Source: Balanoglossus misakiensis
Taxonomy: Eukaryota > Hemichordata
Length of the DNA: 64,000 bases
NCBI GenBank assembly: GCA_040954595.2
Contig: CM082589.2
Location: 10,974,001 to 11,038,000 of the forward strand
Direction: 5' to 3'
Part shown: one piece after another, positions 11,181 through 23,164 of the stretch
Numbering within the stretch: the first letter of the stretch is position 1
How the letters are laid out: each line of letters begins with the position of its first letter
The notes under the pieces: model-generated
Database searches by the model: none
What the model was told of the DNA's origin: nothing
What the model saw: the letters and a program-made list of their open reading frames with translations, nothing else
Translations under genes and position numbers: made by a program

Positions 11181-11432
11181 CGGTACCACCTGCTCCACAA
11201 TAACAAAGCTGACTCGAGCCAACGAACGACGTACAATTTACTCGCACGGTGTAATATAACGCACAAATTCCATGCGACTGTGAGTTTACTGTTTGGTGCT
11301 GTAACGCTTCCCAAAGTCAGAATTTCGATGTTGGGAGGACCCTCTCGCCCTACCACGACCAGTTTTTGCTAGAAGGAGTGTACATGTACTTGTAAAATAA
11401 CATTAAATGCCATGCTTACCAGAGAAACGACA

Positions 11433-11473
11433 TCATCAAGCATGGAGGCGACCGGGACCTCCATGCTTGATGA
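11433..11473. repeat. Perfect 16-bp-stem hairpin
   Basis: TCATCAAGCATGGAGG (11,433-11,448) pairs exactly with CCTCCATGCTTGATGA (11,458-11,473) around the 9-base loop CGACCGGGA. It lies inside an open frame of unknown meaning. Confidence 0.8.
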
Positions 11474-13059
11474 ACGTCAAAGCTGCAATGATTTTTCAAA
11501 TGCAATGGTCAGCGGTACGAGAACGAGGCACCAGCTGTGCGTCAATTATGCAACTTACTTACTACTCAATCAGAATCCTGCTTCAACATGACGTAACACT
11601 AATTAGTCAAAGAATGCAATGCAACGTATGTGTGCGGGTGGAGAATGCGCCTCACGTCAATGCAGACACACCAGACACACACACTGAAATGCAAATTGAG
11701 GAATTATGTCACGGTGTTCTTTGGAAGTGCGAATGAATAAAATATTTCGTTTTCTTCAGTGTTTTTGTACTACAAAAAAAATTGCTAAAAAACGACTAGC
11801 AAGCGCTTATGCAATAAAATACAAATAAATATAATTATCGCCAATTGGAAATGGAACGTCAATCCGCATTTGTCAAAAAATAACAGAAAAGACAAAGGAG
11901 CTGAGACGTCCTAAAATAAAAGGAATGACCTCTCTGTTCTGACCTGTATGAGGAAGCCCTATTGTAATACGCAATATGTCGGATCATGCTACCATCCGCC
12001 ATTCTGATTGGACGAGAGATCAATCCATCGATACGAAAGTACTCAATAGAGCACTGCTAAAACTGGCCCCTGAACTAATAGCATGCAACAGGGAAAACGT
12101 GACTAAATAAAAAAAAAATATAGCTGATAAATTTACGGACGGCCGGTTTATTTTTTAACTGCTCTATTGGAACTGTTGTCACTGTCATGCACGATGCATG
12201 TCTTGTCATTGCGCACTCGTGTTAACATTCATCAGAGCGCCTTTCGATCAATTCGTAACGTTTACATTAGACTCGAGTTCATTTTCGTTATGAAAATGAC
12301 ATTGATATACACAAAGTCGATTACTGATATAAAATAATAGCAATAACCCTAACCATAGATTAGGCTATAGCATTCCGGTATTTTTTTCAATATCACTCAG
12401 GAAGGATTCTATAACATTCTGTTTTGTATCGGGATGTATAATTTAATATCCATACTACAAAACAAATATCAGCGGTAACTCAGAAAATATTGTTGAAAAT
12501 TTGTTCTCTGTAGGCCTAACCATGGTAAGATAATGCAATGCCGGTAAGTATTTTGGAAGTCAAGGTTGCATTGTATTGTCTGGTGTTCAAATAATCACAA
12601 ACATCCCGGAAGACTAAATTCTTTCTGTCAAAACCACTTCTGCAACGACAAGAACTTTCAGGGCAGGCAAAACCATGGCATGAAGACGATATGAAGTCGA
12701 TGAGTTAATGTTATGTTGAACCCGGCCACTTTACGTATCTTAACTATTCACACATTGACCATTCTATAATTCTCTCCCTTTTGATGTCTTCTTTGTGGTT
12801 TGTTTGTAAAAATGTTGCCTGTGTTGAAACTTGACTACTTGTCACTTTTGCCTACCAAGAATAATATGACCAAAAGGGGTGGCATGAAATTCTAGACTGT
12901 AACAAAACTCGATTTCATGACCCAAAGTTTGATTTTATGTGTTTTTGGTTTGGACGTGGCAAAGACATGTAAATTCCGACCACCTATACACCATCCATAC
13001 ATGTATGAATCGACATCATTTATTGCACGAGAGACTTCAAGCAAGCATTCCATCATCGC

Positions 13060-13097
13060 AAAAGGACAAAGAGAGAGCGACTTTGTCTCTTTAAATT
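13060..13097. mobile_element. Solo end of the TTAA MITE
   Basis: AGAGAGAGCGACTTTGTCTC followed by TTTAAA matches the right terminus of the element at 9,892-10,238 with a few changes. No matching left end is nearby, so this is a remnant. Confidence 0.5.
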
Positions 13098-13759
13098 AAT
13101 TTAGCAAGTTCAAAGTGAATGCCCACATGAAAACCTTTACTCAGCAATTTTTTTTGTAATTAATAAAACTAGGTTTGGTATGTTTTTGCGCTTGTTTTAT
13201 TTTCCTTTTGTCTATAAATAGTCGTATATTTTAAAACAGCTAAAATGAGTCAAATGGGGCATTTTTCCATCCCACCTCATCCTAGCTAAGAGCTTCAGTG
13301 CCGGTCACCTCCACAAAATTAATTTACCACGAACAAATTGAAATACAGCCAATCGGAAAAAGTGCGCCACCACATGGTCATTTGAAGACTTTTATGCTCT
13401 CTTCTGGCCGTAAACGCATGTGATCTGGAATAAATCGAACATCGATCGTGTTTTATTTATTTTCACCACCAGCGAAAATCTACGACGGCCCAACCGCAGA
13501 TTATTGCTGCTCCATACAACAACCGGCTTAAACTGTTCTGTGCATGTGTTTTGTGTTCTGGTGGCGTTTGCGGGTCTGAGACGTCATTTGTAGAAGGCCC
13601 TATTCGTTTTCTACCAATAACTTTTACCAACCATGCTAGAACTATTTCGTTTTCTTTGACGACGCTTGACACTTTTCTTGCTTTGTTGTTAGTACATGTA
13701 GTTTGTTTGTTCGTTACGTCTGTTACTGGGGTTCTTCACTTGTAGTCTGGTTACACTAT

Positions 13760-15260
13760 GAGATAGGTGCCGTTAATCAGAATTTTTGGTAAGGAAGGTT
13801 TGAGAAGTCCATTCTATGTAAAAAATGGTGCTCATTCCAAAAAAGTCAGTCTTATTAACCCCACTCAAGACAAAATTGCCATTTTGGCCATTTTTAACCC
13901 CAAAATGGTCTTTTTTAGAAAACACTAAAAACACATTGTTTTCGTCACATTCTGAGATCTGATAACATATGATATGCTTATTCTATGTAAAATTTGGTGA
14001 ATATTACGAAAAAAGTAGTTCGATTGACCCAAAAAAACAGAAAATTGCCTTTTTGACCAATTTTTGCCCCAAAAACGTCATTTTTAGAAAAAAAATAAAA
14101 CACACGGTTTTCTTCATAATGATTGATCTGGTGATATATGGAAAGTCAATTCTATGTTAAAAGTGGTGACTTTAAAAAATAAAGCAGTCTTTTTGACCTC
14201 AATCAATACAAAAATGCCATTTTTGGCCACTTTTTGTGGTCAAAAAAGGTCATTTTTACAAAAAAACTAAAAATAAATTGTGTTTATCATATTCAGAGAT
14301 CATTGGATATATGAAATGTCCATTCTATGTAAAAAATGGTGCTGATTCCAGAAATAGCAGTCTTATTGACCCTACTCAAGAAAAAATGCCATTTTTGCCA
14401 CTTTTTGCCCCAAAACGTCATTTTCAGAAAACACACAAAATTTATATATTTTCTTCACTTTCGGAGATCTGATAATGTATTATATGCCCACCCTATGTAA
14501 AATCTGGTGATTATTCGAAAAAAGCAGATTTATTGACCCAACCTAATGCAAAAATGCCCTTTTGGAAAGTTTTTGCCCAAAAAGGCCATTTTTAGAAAAA
14601 AAATTAAAAACAAACTTTTCTTCATAAAGCTCAGAGATCATGTTATATATGAAATGTTCATCCTATGTAAAAAATGGTGCTGATTCCAGAAATAGCAGTC
14701 TTATTGATCCTACTCAAGAAAAAATGCCATTTTGCCACTTTTTGCCCCCAAAACGTCATTTTCAGAAAACACTCAAAATTTATATATTTTCTTCACTTTC
14801 GGAGATCTGATAATGAATTATATGCCCACTGTATGTGAAAAGTTTCCAAAAAAGCAGTTTTATTGATGCCACTCAAGATAAAAGTGCCTTTTTGGCAAGT
14901 TTTTGCCCAAAAAGTGTCATTTCTAGAAAATACGAAAATTATGCCATTTTCTTCCCATTGGTGATCAAATGATAAATAAAAGTACTAAAAAACCCACTCT
15001 TACTGACCCCACTGAGGGAAAAAAATATCATTTTGGCCTCTTTGCTCAAAAAGGTAACTGTTAGAAAAAATAAATACAAACTTATTCCTTTATATTCAGA
15101 GCCCTTGTGATGTATGTAAATTCGTTTTTTGTGTGTGTGTGTGTGCAAAAAATATGCTGATACCAGCACAACGGTCTTATTGAGACACCCCGCTCAGTAC
15201 AAAATTGCCATTTAGCCATCTTTTGGTCAACAATAGGCATTTTCAGAAAACAAATATAAT
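13760..15260 (+). repeat. 170-bp degenerate satellite
   Basis: About eight or nine units, each with the phrases GAGATCTGATAA-like, TTCTATGTAAAA, AGCAGTCTTATTGACC, CACTCAAGA and CCATTTTTGGCC. Units start near 13,953, 14,126, 14,298, 14,465, 14,635 and 14,804, a period of about 168-172 bp. The units at 14,298 and 14,635 are far more alike than neighbouring ones, so part of the array has a dimeric (about 337-bp) higher-order period. A (GT)n run at about 15,129-15,145 lies in the last unit. Short open frames here are by-products. Confidence 0.85.
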
Positions 15261-15269
15261 TGATGTTAT

Positions 15270-15477
15270 ATCGTGGCGGCTGTCCGGCTCCTGCAAACGC
15301 AGCGTACTGAGACACGAATGGGTTCGGGTATGACATCTGCTGGAAGTGTTGCTGGTATGCTGCGGCTGGATAGGGTGGGGATTGTTGGTTCGCAGAAGCT
15401 ACAGGCTGGGGTGTGTTTGTGCTTGTGCTTGTTGTGGCAGTATCAGCAGAGGTTGCTATGCTTTTCTTTGTCTCTTC
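15270..15477 (-). CDS. Possible exon of a Pro/Gln/Ala-rich host protein
   Basis: On the minus strand, acceptor TTATCCTCCACAG is followed by at least 208 bases of open frame rich in Thr, Ser, Gln, Pro, Ala and Tyr, including Pro-Tyr-Pro-Ala-Ala-Ala-Tyr-Gln-Gln and Tyr-Pro-Asn-Pro-Phe-Val-Ser-Gln-Tyr. Codon use and the sharp change from the adjoining satellite suggest real coding sequence, such as the low-complexity tail of an RNA-binding or adaptor protein. I cannot name the family. No clean donor is visible before the satellite begins at about 15,260, so the exon may be truncated by it. No partner exon was found in the window. Confidence 0.35.
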
Positions 15478-15499
15478 CTGTGGAGGATAAAAAGAACAC

Positions 15500-17800
15500 A
15501 GTGTTTTTGCAAAGGTCGGGGAACACTGGTAATGGATTTGGGAACCCCGTTAATATTCCTATAACCTCCTAATATAACCACATTGATACACCCAGGGGAA
15601 CCCAGGTAAAATGACTGGGGAACTCTGGTAGACTGCCTGACCACTGTGACATTGGCCTTGTTCTGTTGTTTTAATTCGGAGTGACTGGGGTACTCCGGTA
15701 GATTTTATCTAGGTACCGCCCTTAACAAAAACACTAGAACAGAATTACAATTTGGAAGGCATGAGAGGCAAATACCATTTAAGGATGTACACGCACAACA
15801 TAAACTGATAAACAGTGCATGTGTGTCTGTTCCTGAAAGGATTACATCGATAATTGCCAGAAAACAAACTTCTACTATTGTCTTTTTCACGAAATTTTAC
15901 ACATAGCTCAGTCAAGTAAACGTAAATTCATTGGTCAAAAAAAATTATGTGGTCACCAAGCTCTATTATGAGATAAATTGCGTTAAAATCTTCGCCCATA
16001 GACAAACCATTGGTGAAAAATGCTGAGACAGCAAATTTCTTCTATTATCAACTAAATTCATGGCTCTGTATTTTTTTTAAAAAGGGCAATGACCCCTACA
16101 ATTTTTAACGGATTCTCATTATACATACACAGCATAATCCAAAAATCCACAATTAAAAGAATGACAATACTTTCAACGTGTATAATACCAGCATACACCT
16201 GTTTCAAGTCCAGTGTCCTAATACACCATCATCATGAATTGGAACTCAAAGCAAGGCCAATGAGCAAACCCAGATTGACAACTCATTACACCAGCAAAGT
16301 GGTTTCTTTATGGAAGTGGTGGTACCAATAAATACTTTATTCAAGGTAAGAATTTCTTATTGTAGCAGTATTTTCATTTCCATTCATGTTTTAAAGGCCT
16401 TTTTTGTAGATTCTGAGTTTCTATGCCAGACAAAGTATGATTATTTTTCCACTAATGCAGCCTGAATTAAAGTCAACATTTTTCACCATAGGTCTTTCTA
16501 TGTTATTTTTCTATAGGCATGGACACATTTAAGTTTATCTCAAAACTGAGCACAGTGGTGAGCCTACAACTTATATGAATCACTCAATTTAATTTCATTT
16601 GGATGAGTTATGAGTGAAACTTCTTAAAATTACAATAGTAGAAAAGGGTTTTCTATCAATTCTTAATGTTATCCTATGGGAAGAAACACATTCCATGAGC
16701 TCATACATGTAGTGTGTGCCATTCTTAACCCTTTCAGTATTATATGAATCAGATATAGAAGCTTGTTCAACGTCCCGTTGCGGCCAAGCCAATCAGATTG
16801 CACGTTATGTCAATCAAAACTGAAGGATACCTAAAGTTCTCTATAAGGCACCGTCTGATTGGTTTACTAGAGTTTTCAACGGGAGCTTCTATGGGAGTTG
16901 GTCAGATGTAGTGTGAGGCGACAGTATAAGAATACCGTACTGCGAAGTAAAAGACGTCGCCGTACCCTACATCTGATTTTAATCAGATTGTATGCACACA
17001 TAAGCTGGTTTAGAATACTGATAAACCCTGATGAAACAATCTCAGTAAAATATATACAGATGAGAATGAGAATGCAGTTAAAGTTAAATATACATTCGTT
17101 GTATCTTTTGGCTTTATTTCCAGTATTTTTGTTCTATGTAGCAAATGCGATTTCATGTTCTACTCCACACAGATTGTTACTTGTCAGCACAGAATGTATG
17201 TGTATAATGGCCATTGTCATTGTTGACAATAATTCATGGATTCTAGTCTGGACTTAAATTCCAATTTGGCACAATAACAATGCTGACCATACACATATAT
17301 GTTTCATCATGTTTCGGGAATTTGCACAAGAAACTGCTAAACAAAGATACTGAAAACATAGGAAAAAGGTAAAGGTAATGGAGCTTTAATTACAATTCAC
17401 ACTGTATACAAAATCCATGTAAAAATTCAAAATACTGGATTTGTCAGCTTCAACTGATATGGGGGTCACACAAGAAATTGCTAAAACGTCTCAGATCAAA
17501 TACTGGCATAAATTATTATTGGTGAATGGTTTAAGTGGTCCTGAATCTTCTCAGATTTGAGACACGTCTCTTACCAGGTTCACACAGGGTAAAATTTGAG
17601 ACACTATTAGTCTATGGTAAACACAGAGCGTTAATACTTTGGGGGGGGGGGGGTTAGCTGGGCAGGCCCGCCCTCCTTTATTTTTTGCCACCCTGCTATC
17701 TTACGCGCCGCCCTGCTTTCTTTTCATTCCCGCCTTGGTAAATATTTATTGTTTCTGGTGCACGCTCCCGCATGCGGCTGGCATTTGAGAGAATGATATT
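15500..17800. other. Unassigned AT-rich DNA with dispersed repeats
   Basis: No gene recognised. A dispersed repeat sharing phrases with 54,257-54,620 (TTTAAGGATGTAC, CTACTATTGTC, CCTATGGGAAGA) appears in pieces and in both orientations at about 15,775-16,080 and 16,440-16,700. At about 16,758-16,890 a short inverted-repeat block (AGAAGCT...AGCTTCT with CCAATCAGA and TCTGATTGG inside) looks like a small MITE. A 13-base G run lies at 17,641-17,653. Confidence 0.4.
16903..16975. repeat. Imperfect inverted repeat
   Basis: CAGATGTAGTGTGAGGCGAC faces GTCGCCGTACCCTACATCTG, a 20-bp stem with a few mismatches and a 30-base loop. Function unknown. Confidence 0.5.
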
Positions 17801-17809
17801 TATTCAGTT

Positions 17810-18904
17810 TAGGGATGTTTTGTCGCCTTTGTACAAAACACAAGCAGAAGGCCAAGTGCGGAGGGACTTGGGTTACAACATCTCCATGTACATGTACCAC
17901 CCTTCGCGAAGACAAACTCAAGCAGCATGAAGAGACGATTATCGACCGGGCGGCAATGCAGCTTGACGCCGAGGCAGCAGTTATCGAGAACAGCAGCGGT
18001 CTTGTGGCTGCATTTGACAAGGTCATCACCTTTGAGACGCAAGCCTTCATGCATCGGCGTCCTACGATGCATGTATTTTCTCATGCACAGAGAATTGCCG
18101 CACACCACCAACTTCATCCATGTTTTGGAATTGGCAAAGTCCCTCGGGTGTTCATTCCTTGGTACTCTCAGCAGTGATGACCACAACTATAATGGTTTAT
18201 TGCATTGGTAAGTAGGTCTACTGATTTTTGTGCAGATCTAAATTGTAGGCAATGTAGTAACATTTATTTAAACCTGGTTGTTTTCAAGAAAGGATCACTG
18301 TTTAAGCAATAGTGTTACACTCAATAAAGAATAATTACTGTACAAATTACTGTGAATTTTGATAAGTTTAATCTGAAGAGTAATTTTCATTTATTTCATT
18401 TTTCAGGCAAAGTCATCCTTGATGAGATTTTAGAGAAGATGAAAGGAAGTAACTTCTATTCACTGTTAATAGATGAAAACAACTGATGTGGCTGTATTGA
18501 AGCAATTAATCATCTATTCCAGGTACACCTTGAAGTCTGGGAAGTCAGTTGTGTCTTTCCTTGGAGTTAAAGAAGTAAGTGGAAAGTTTTTCAATTTTTA
18601 AGTCTACACTGAATTAAAAACATACGATTAAACATGTTTTTGAGTGACCTCATTTAATTGATTTTGCTGACTAGTTATTTCAGGTGAGACAAACATTGAG
18701 TTATACATTGCATGTGTTAACATCAAGGTTTTATTTTCACTTTTTTAGGTTGGTGATGGCAGAGCAGACACCATTGCACAGTCAGTGAAAGAGTTTTCTT
18801 CAGAGAATGGTATTGTCTTAAGAGATCGTCTGTCTGCTTTGGGCAGTGATGGTGCTCCTGTTATGCTAGGACAGAAAGGAGGGGTGGCTACCAAACTAAA
18901 AGAA
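17810..18904 (+). pseudogene. Decayed hAT-transposase-derived gene (ZNF862/C17orf113-like), three exons
   Basis: Three blocks encode the N-terminal half of a hAT-derived protein. Exon A (about 17,810-18,207) has a Cys-pair zinc-finger start (Met-Phe-Cys-Arg-Leu-Cys), a Leu-Arg-Glu-Asp-Lys-Leu-Lys-Gln-His segment and, in another frame, His-Thr-Thr-Asn-Phe; it ends at donor GTAAGT. Exon B (18,407-18,574) encodes a Leu-Ile-Asp-Glu-Thr-Thr-Asp-like core. Exon C (18,749-18,904) encodes Ala-Leu-Gly-Ser-Asp-Gly-Ala. Both have consensus acceptors and donors, and B joins C in phase 0. Breaks: a frameshift in A near 18,048, an extra A in B near 18,480 after GATGAA giving a TGA, and an A/B phase mismatch. 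The C-terminal half, including the hATC dimerisation domain, is missing; GCTGC-family repeats start 89 bp after exon C. The family is inferred from motif order. Confidence 0.7.
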
Positions 18905-18992
18905 GTGAGTGAAATTTTGAGTTGTGAAGACATTGTGATTTTGTAAGTTTTTAGTTGGTGTCTTTATATCGTGACAATAATAATAGTAATAA

Positions 18993-20397
18993 TTAAAGCT
19001 GCAAGCAGCATTGTCCGGGCCCAAGCTCTATTATCTGATCTGCACATAATTAATGAGTAGAAACATAATGCTGTGTTTTATCCCATGACATATCAAGGTT
19101 ATATCTATGTTTGGTGCTGATATTGGGTTAAGTAGGTCAAAGGTCATCTGAGGTCACCCAACATTTGGGCAGAAAATTTTGACCCATAGTGGTGCATGTC
19201 CAACAAAAACCAGACCTCTAGCCCTTTTGGTAAGCCCGGAATTAGATATGCACATAAATAATGGGTTAAGCAGGTGTCATAGGTGACCCAAAACTTTGGA
19301 TTTTCATTATGGCCCCATACCTCCAAACGCCAAGGCTGTATCTGCGGTGGATGTCAAGTTATGCAAAAGTAGGTCAAAGGTCACCCGAGGTCACCCAACA
19401 TTTGGGCAAAATATTTTGACCCCATACTGGTCCATGTATAACAAAAACAAAACCTCTAGGTCTATTGGTTCATCATTAATTAGGTATGCGCATATTTAAT
19501 GAGGTCACCAGAGGTCAAAGGGGTCATGAAAAGTAGCAAAATGTTTTGATCACATACAAATCCACATACATCAAAAACCAAACTTATAGCCCTATTGGTT
19601 AGCCTGGAATTAGATATGCAGAAAAATGATTCGTCAAAAGTAGGTCAAAGGTCATTGCCAAAATTACAAAATATTTATAGCTTATTCTTGTCATATGATG
19701 ATTCATATCCATAAAAAGAATTTCTGTGCTATCAATTTTTAGGCTAGAAAAGGAATTTTTACTTTTTAATCGTTTTTCACAAAATCCAATATGGCTGCCA
19801 TAATCTTCAACCAATCACATTCCCCTTCGCAAACTTGATAGACATCCGTTTAATGACCACACACACCAAATCTTGTGACTCGGTTATCGCCCTTTCTGGA
19901 GGAGAAGATTTTTGAAGTTTTACTATAGTTTTTCGAAAATTCAATATGGCCGCCATAATCTTTGACCAATCACAATGATCTTTGCAAACTTGATAGACAT
20001 CAGTTAGGTGACCACATAACCCAAACGGCGTGACTCGGTTATCGCCGGTTCTGGAGAAGAAGATTTTTGAAATTTTGACCAGATTTCAGAAAAACAACTG
20101 TAGCAAAAAAACTGCAACATTGACAGCAAAATATCCAATTACAAAAATGATGGGCAGAGGGTATACTACCAGCACGCCAAATCTGAAGTCGATCTGACTT
20201 GTAGTTTCTGAGATCTGAGATTTGCATTTTTTCAGAAAATCCAATATGGCCGCCATGTCACGTGACTAATTAAGTATTCACAAGTCACTGCACATCTACT
20301 CATTGACCTTGACCACTGTAGTAAGTTTGAGAACTGTACCTGCAGCGGTGTCTGAGATCTAGAGCGCGAAAGAAATGAACCAAGAATAAAGAAAGAA
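18993..20397 (+). repeat. GCTGC-family unit A
   Basis: First of ten same-strand, head-to-tail units of a long interspersed family. A unit begins TTAAAGCTGCAAGCAGCATT followed by GTC(C)GGGCCCAAGC. Its 5' half is a variable number of roughly 230-bp modules (GTAGGTCAAAGGTCACC, CATTTGGGCA, GTCCATGTCCAACAAAAACC, TTAATGAGGTCA). Its 3' half has two modules with AAAATCCAATATGGCCGCC, GACCAATCACAATG and GGTTCTGGAGAAGAAG, then GTCACGTGAC and a tail AATAAAGAAAGAA. In unit A the DR1-like motif starts at 19,134, 19,371 and 19,642, GTCACGTGAC is at 20,257-20,266 and AATAAA at 20,385. There is no terminal hairpin. The unit codes for nothing recognisable. A SINE/LARD-like or rolling-circle non-autonomous element are both possible. 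Confidence 0.85.
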
Positions 20398-22053
20398 TTA
20401 AAGCTGCAAGCAGCATTGTCCGGGCCCAAGCTCTATTATCTGATCTGATTATTAGATATGCACATAATTAATGAGTTGAAACATAATGCTGTGTTTTATC
20501 CCCATGAAATATCAAGGTTATATGTATGTTTGTTGTTGATATAGTGTTAAGTAGGTCAAAGGTCACCCAGAGGTCACCCACAATTTGGGCAGAAAATTTT
20601 GACCAACAGTGGTCCATGTCCAACAAAAACCAGACCTCTAGCCCTTTTGGTTAGCCCGGAATTAGGTATGCACATAAATAATGCGTAAAGCAGGTGTCAC
20701 AGGTGACCCAAAACTTTGGCTTTTCATTATGGTCCCATACCTCCAAATGTCAAGGCTGTACCTGCTTTGGATGCCGATATATGCAAAAGTAGGTCAAGGT
20801 CATCTGAGGTCATCCAAAATTTGGGCAGAAAATTTTGACCCATAGTGGTCCATGTCAAACAAAAACCGGACATCTAGCCCTTTTGGTTAGCCCGGAATTA
20901 GGTATGCACATAAATAATGAGTAAAGCAGGTGTCACAGGTGACTCAAAACTTTGGCTTTTCATTATGGCCCCATACCTCCAAACGCCAAGGCTGTATCTG
21001 GTGTGGATGTCGAGATATGCAAAAGTAGGTCAAAGGTCACCCGAGGTCACCCAACATTTGGGCAAAATATTTTGACCCCATACTGGTCCATGTATAACAA
21101 AAACAAAACCTCTAGGTCTATTGGTTCATCATTAATTAGGTATGCGCATATTTAATGAGGTCACCAGAGGTCAAAGGGGTCATGAAAAGTAGCAAAATTT
21201 TTTGATCACATACAAATCCACATACATCAAAAACCAAACTTATAGCCCCATTGGTTAGCCAGGAATTAGATATGCAGAAAAATGATTCGTCAAAAGTAGG
21301 TCAAAGGTCATTGCCAAAATTACCAAAATATTTATAGCTTATTCTTGTCATATGATGATTCATATCCATAAAAAGAATTTCTGTGCTATCAATGTTTAGG
21401 CTAGAAAAGGAATTTTTACTTTTTAATCGTTTTTCACAAAATCCAATATGGCCGCCATAATCTTCGACCAATCACATTCCCCTTCGCAAACTTGATAGAC
21501 ATCTGTTTAATGACCACACACACCAAATCTTGTGACTCGGTTATCGCCCGTTCTGGAGAAGAAGATTTTTGAAGTTTTACTATGGTTTTTCGAAAATCCA
21601 ATATGGCCGCCATAATCTTCGACCAATCACAATGATCTTCGCAAACTTGATAGACATCAGTTAGGTGACCACATACCCCAAACGGCGTGACTCGGTTATT
21701 GCCGGTTCTGGAGAAGAAGATTTTTGAAATTTTGACCAGATTTCAGAAAAACAACTGTAGCAAAAAAACTGCAACATTGACAGCAAAATATCCAATTACA
21801 AAAATGATGGGCAGAGGGTATACTACCAGCACACCAAATCTGAAGTCGATCTGACTTGTAGTTTCTGAGATCTGAGATTTGCATTTTTTCAGAAAATCAA
21901 ATATGGCCGCCATGTCACGTGACTAATTAAGTATTCACAAGTCACTGCACATCTACTCATTGACGTTGACCACTGTAGCAAGTTTGAGAACTGTACCTGC
22001 AGCAGTGTCTGAGATCTAGAGCGCGAAAGAAATGAACCAAGAATAAAGAAAGA
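20398..22053 (+). repeat. GCTGC-family unit B
   Basis: Begins immediately at the GAAAGAA tail of unit A. At 1,656 bp it is longer than A because of an additional 5' module (about 20,760-21,000). DR1-like motifs start at 20,553, 21,027 and 21,298; GTCACGTGAC is at 21,914-21,923. Its 3' half is nearly identical to that of unit A, pointing to recent shared origin. Confidence 0.85.
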
Positions 22054-23164
22054 ATGAAAGCTGCAAGCAGCATTGTCCGGGCCCAAGCTCTATTATCTGA
22101 TCTGATGCTAATATAGTGTTAAGTAGGTCAAAGGTCACCCGAGGTCACCCAACATTTGGGCAAAATATTTTGACCACATACTGGTCCATGTATAACAAAA
22201 ACAAAACCTCTAGGTCTATTGGTTCATCATTAATTAGGTATGCGCATATTTAATGAGGTCACCAGAGGTCAAAGGGGTCATGAAAAGTAGCAAAATGTTT
22301 TGATCACATACAAATCCACATACATCAAAAACCAAACTTATAGCCCTATTGGTTAGCCTGGAATTAGATATGCAGAAAAATGATTCGTCAAAAGTAGGTC
22401 AAAGGTCATTGCCAAAATTACAAAAATATTTATAGCTTATTCTTGTCATATGATGATTCATATCCATAAAAAGAATTTCTGTGCTATCAATTTTTAGGCT
22501 AGAAAAGGAATTTTTACTTTTTAATCGTTTTTCACAAAATCCAATATGGCCGCCATAATCTTCAACCAATCACATTTCCCTTCGCAAACTTGATAGACAT
22601 CCGTTTAATGACCACACACACCAAATCTTGTGACTCGGTTATCGCCTGTTCTGGAGGAGAAGATTTTTGAAGTTTTACTATGGTTTTTCGAAAATCCAAT
22701 ATGGCCGCCATAATCTTCGACCAATCACAATGATCTTCGCAAACTTGATAGACATCAGTTAGGTGACCACATACCCCAAACGGCGTGACTCGGTTATCGC
22801 TGGTTCTGGAGAAGAAGATTTTTGAAATTTTGACCAGATTTCAGAAAAACAACTGTAGCAAAAAAACTGCAACATTGACAGCAAAATATCCAATTACAAA
22901 AATAATGGGCAGAGGGTATACTACCAGCACACCAAATCTGAAGTCGATCTGACTTGTAGTTTCTGAGATCTGAGATTTGCATTTTTTCAGAAAATCCAAT
23001 ATGGCCACCATGTCACGTGACTAATTAGGTATTCACAAGTCACTGCACATCTACTCATTGACCTTGACTACTGTAGCAAGTTTGAGAACTGTACCTGCAG
23101 CGGTGTCTGAGATCTAGAGCGCGAAAGAAATGAACCAAGAATAAAGAAAGAAAGAAAGAAAGAA
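22054..23164 (+). repeat. GCTGC-family unit C
   Basis: Shortest complete unit (about 1.1 kb); it retains a single full 5' module. The first bases are TGAAAGCTGC rather than TTAAAGCTGC. DR1-like motifs start at 22,125 and 22,395; GTCACGTGAC is at 23,012-23,021. The tail is AATAAA followed by four GAAA repeats. Confidence 0.85.

Larger units (their letters stand above)
11181..13759. other. Unassigned DNA
   Basis: No recognisable gene. Composition is more balanced between about 11,200 and 11,740, where open frames exist on both strands without similarity I can identify. It includes a 16-bp perfect hairpin (11,433-11,473) and an isolated fragment of the TTAA MITE end (about 13,060-13,097). Confidence 0.4.
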
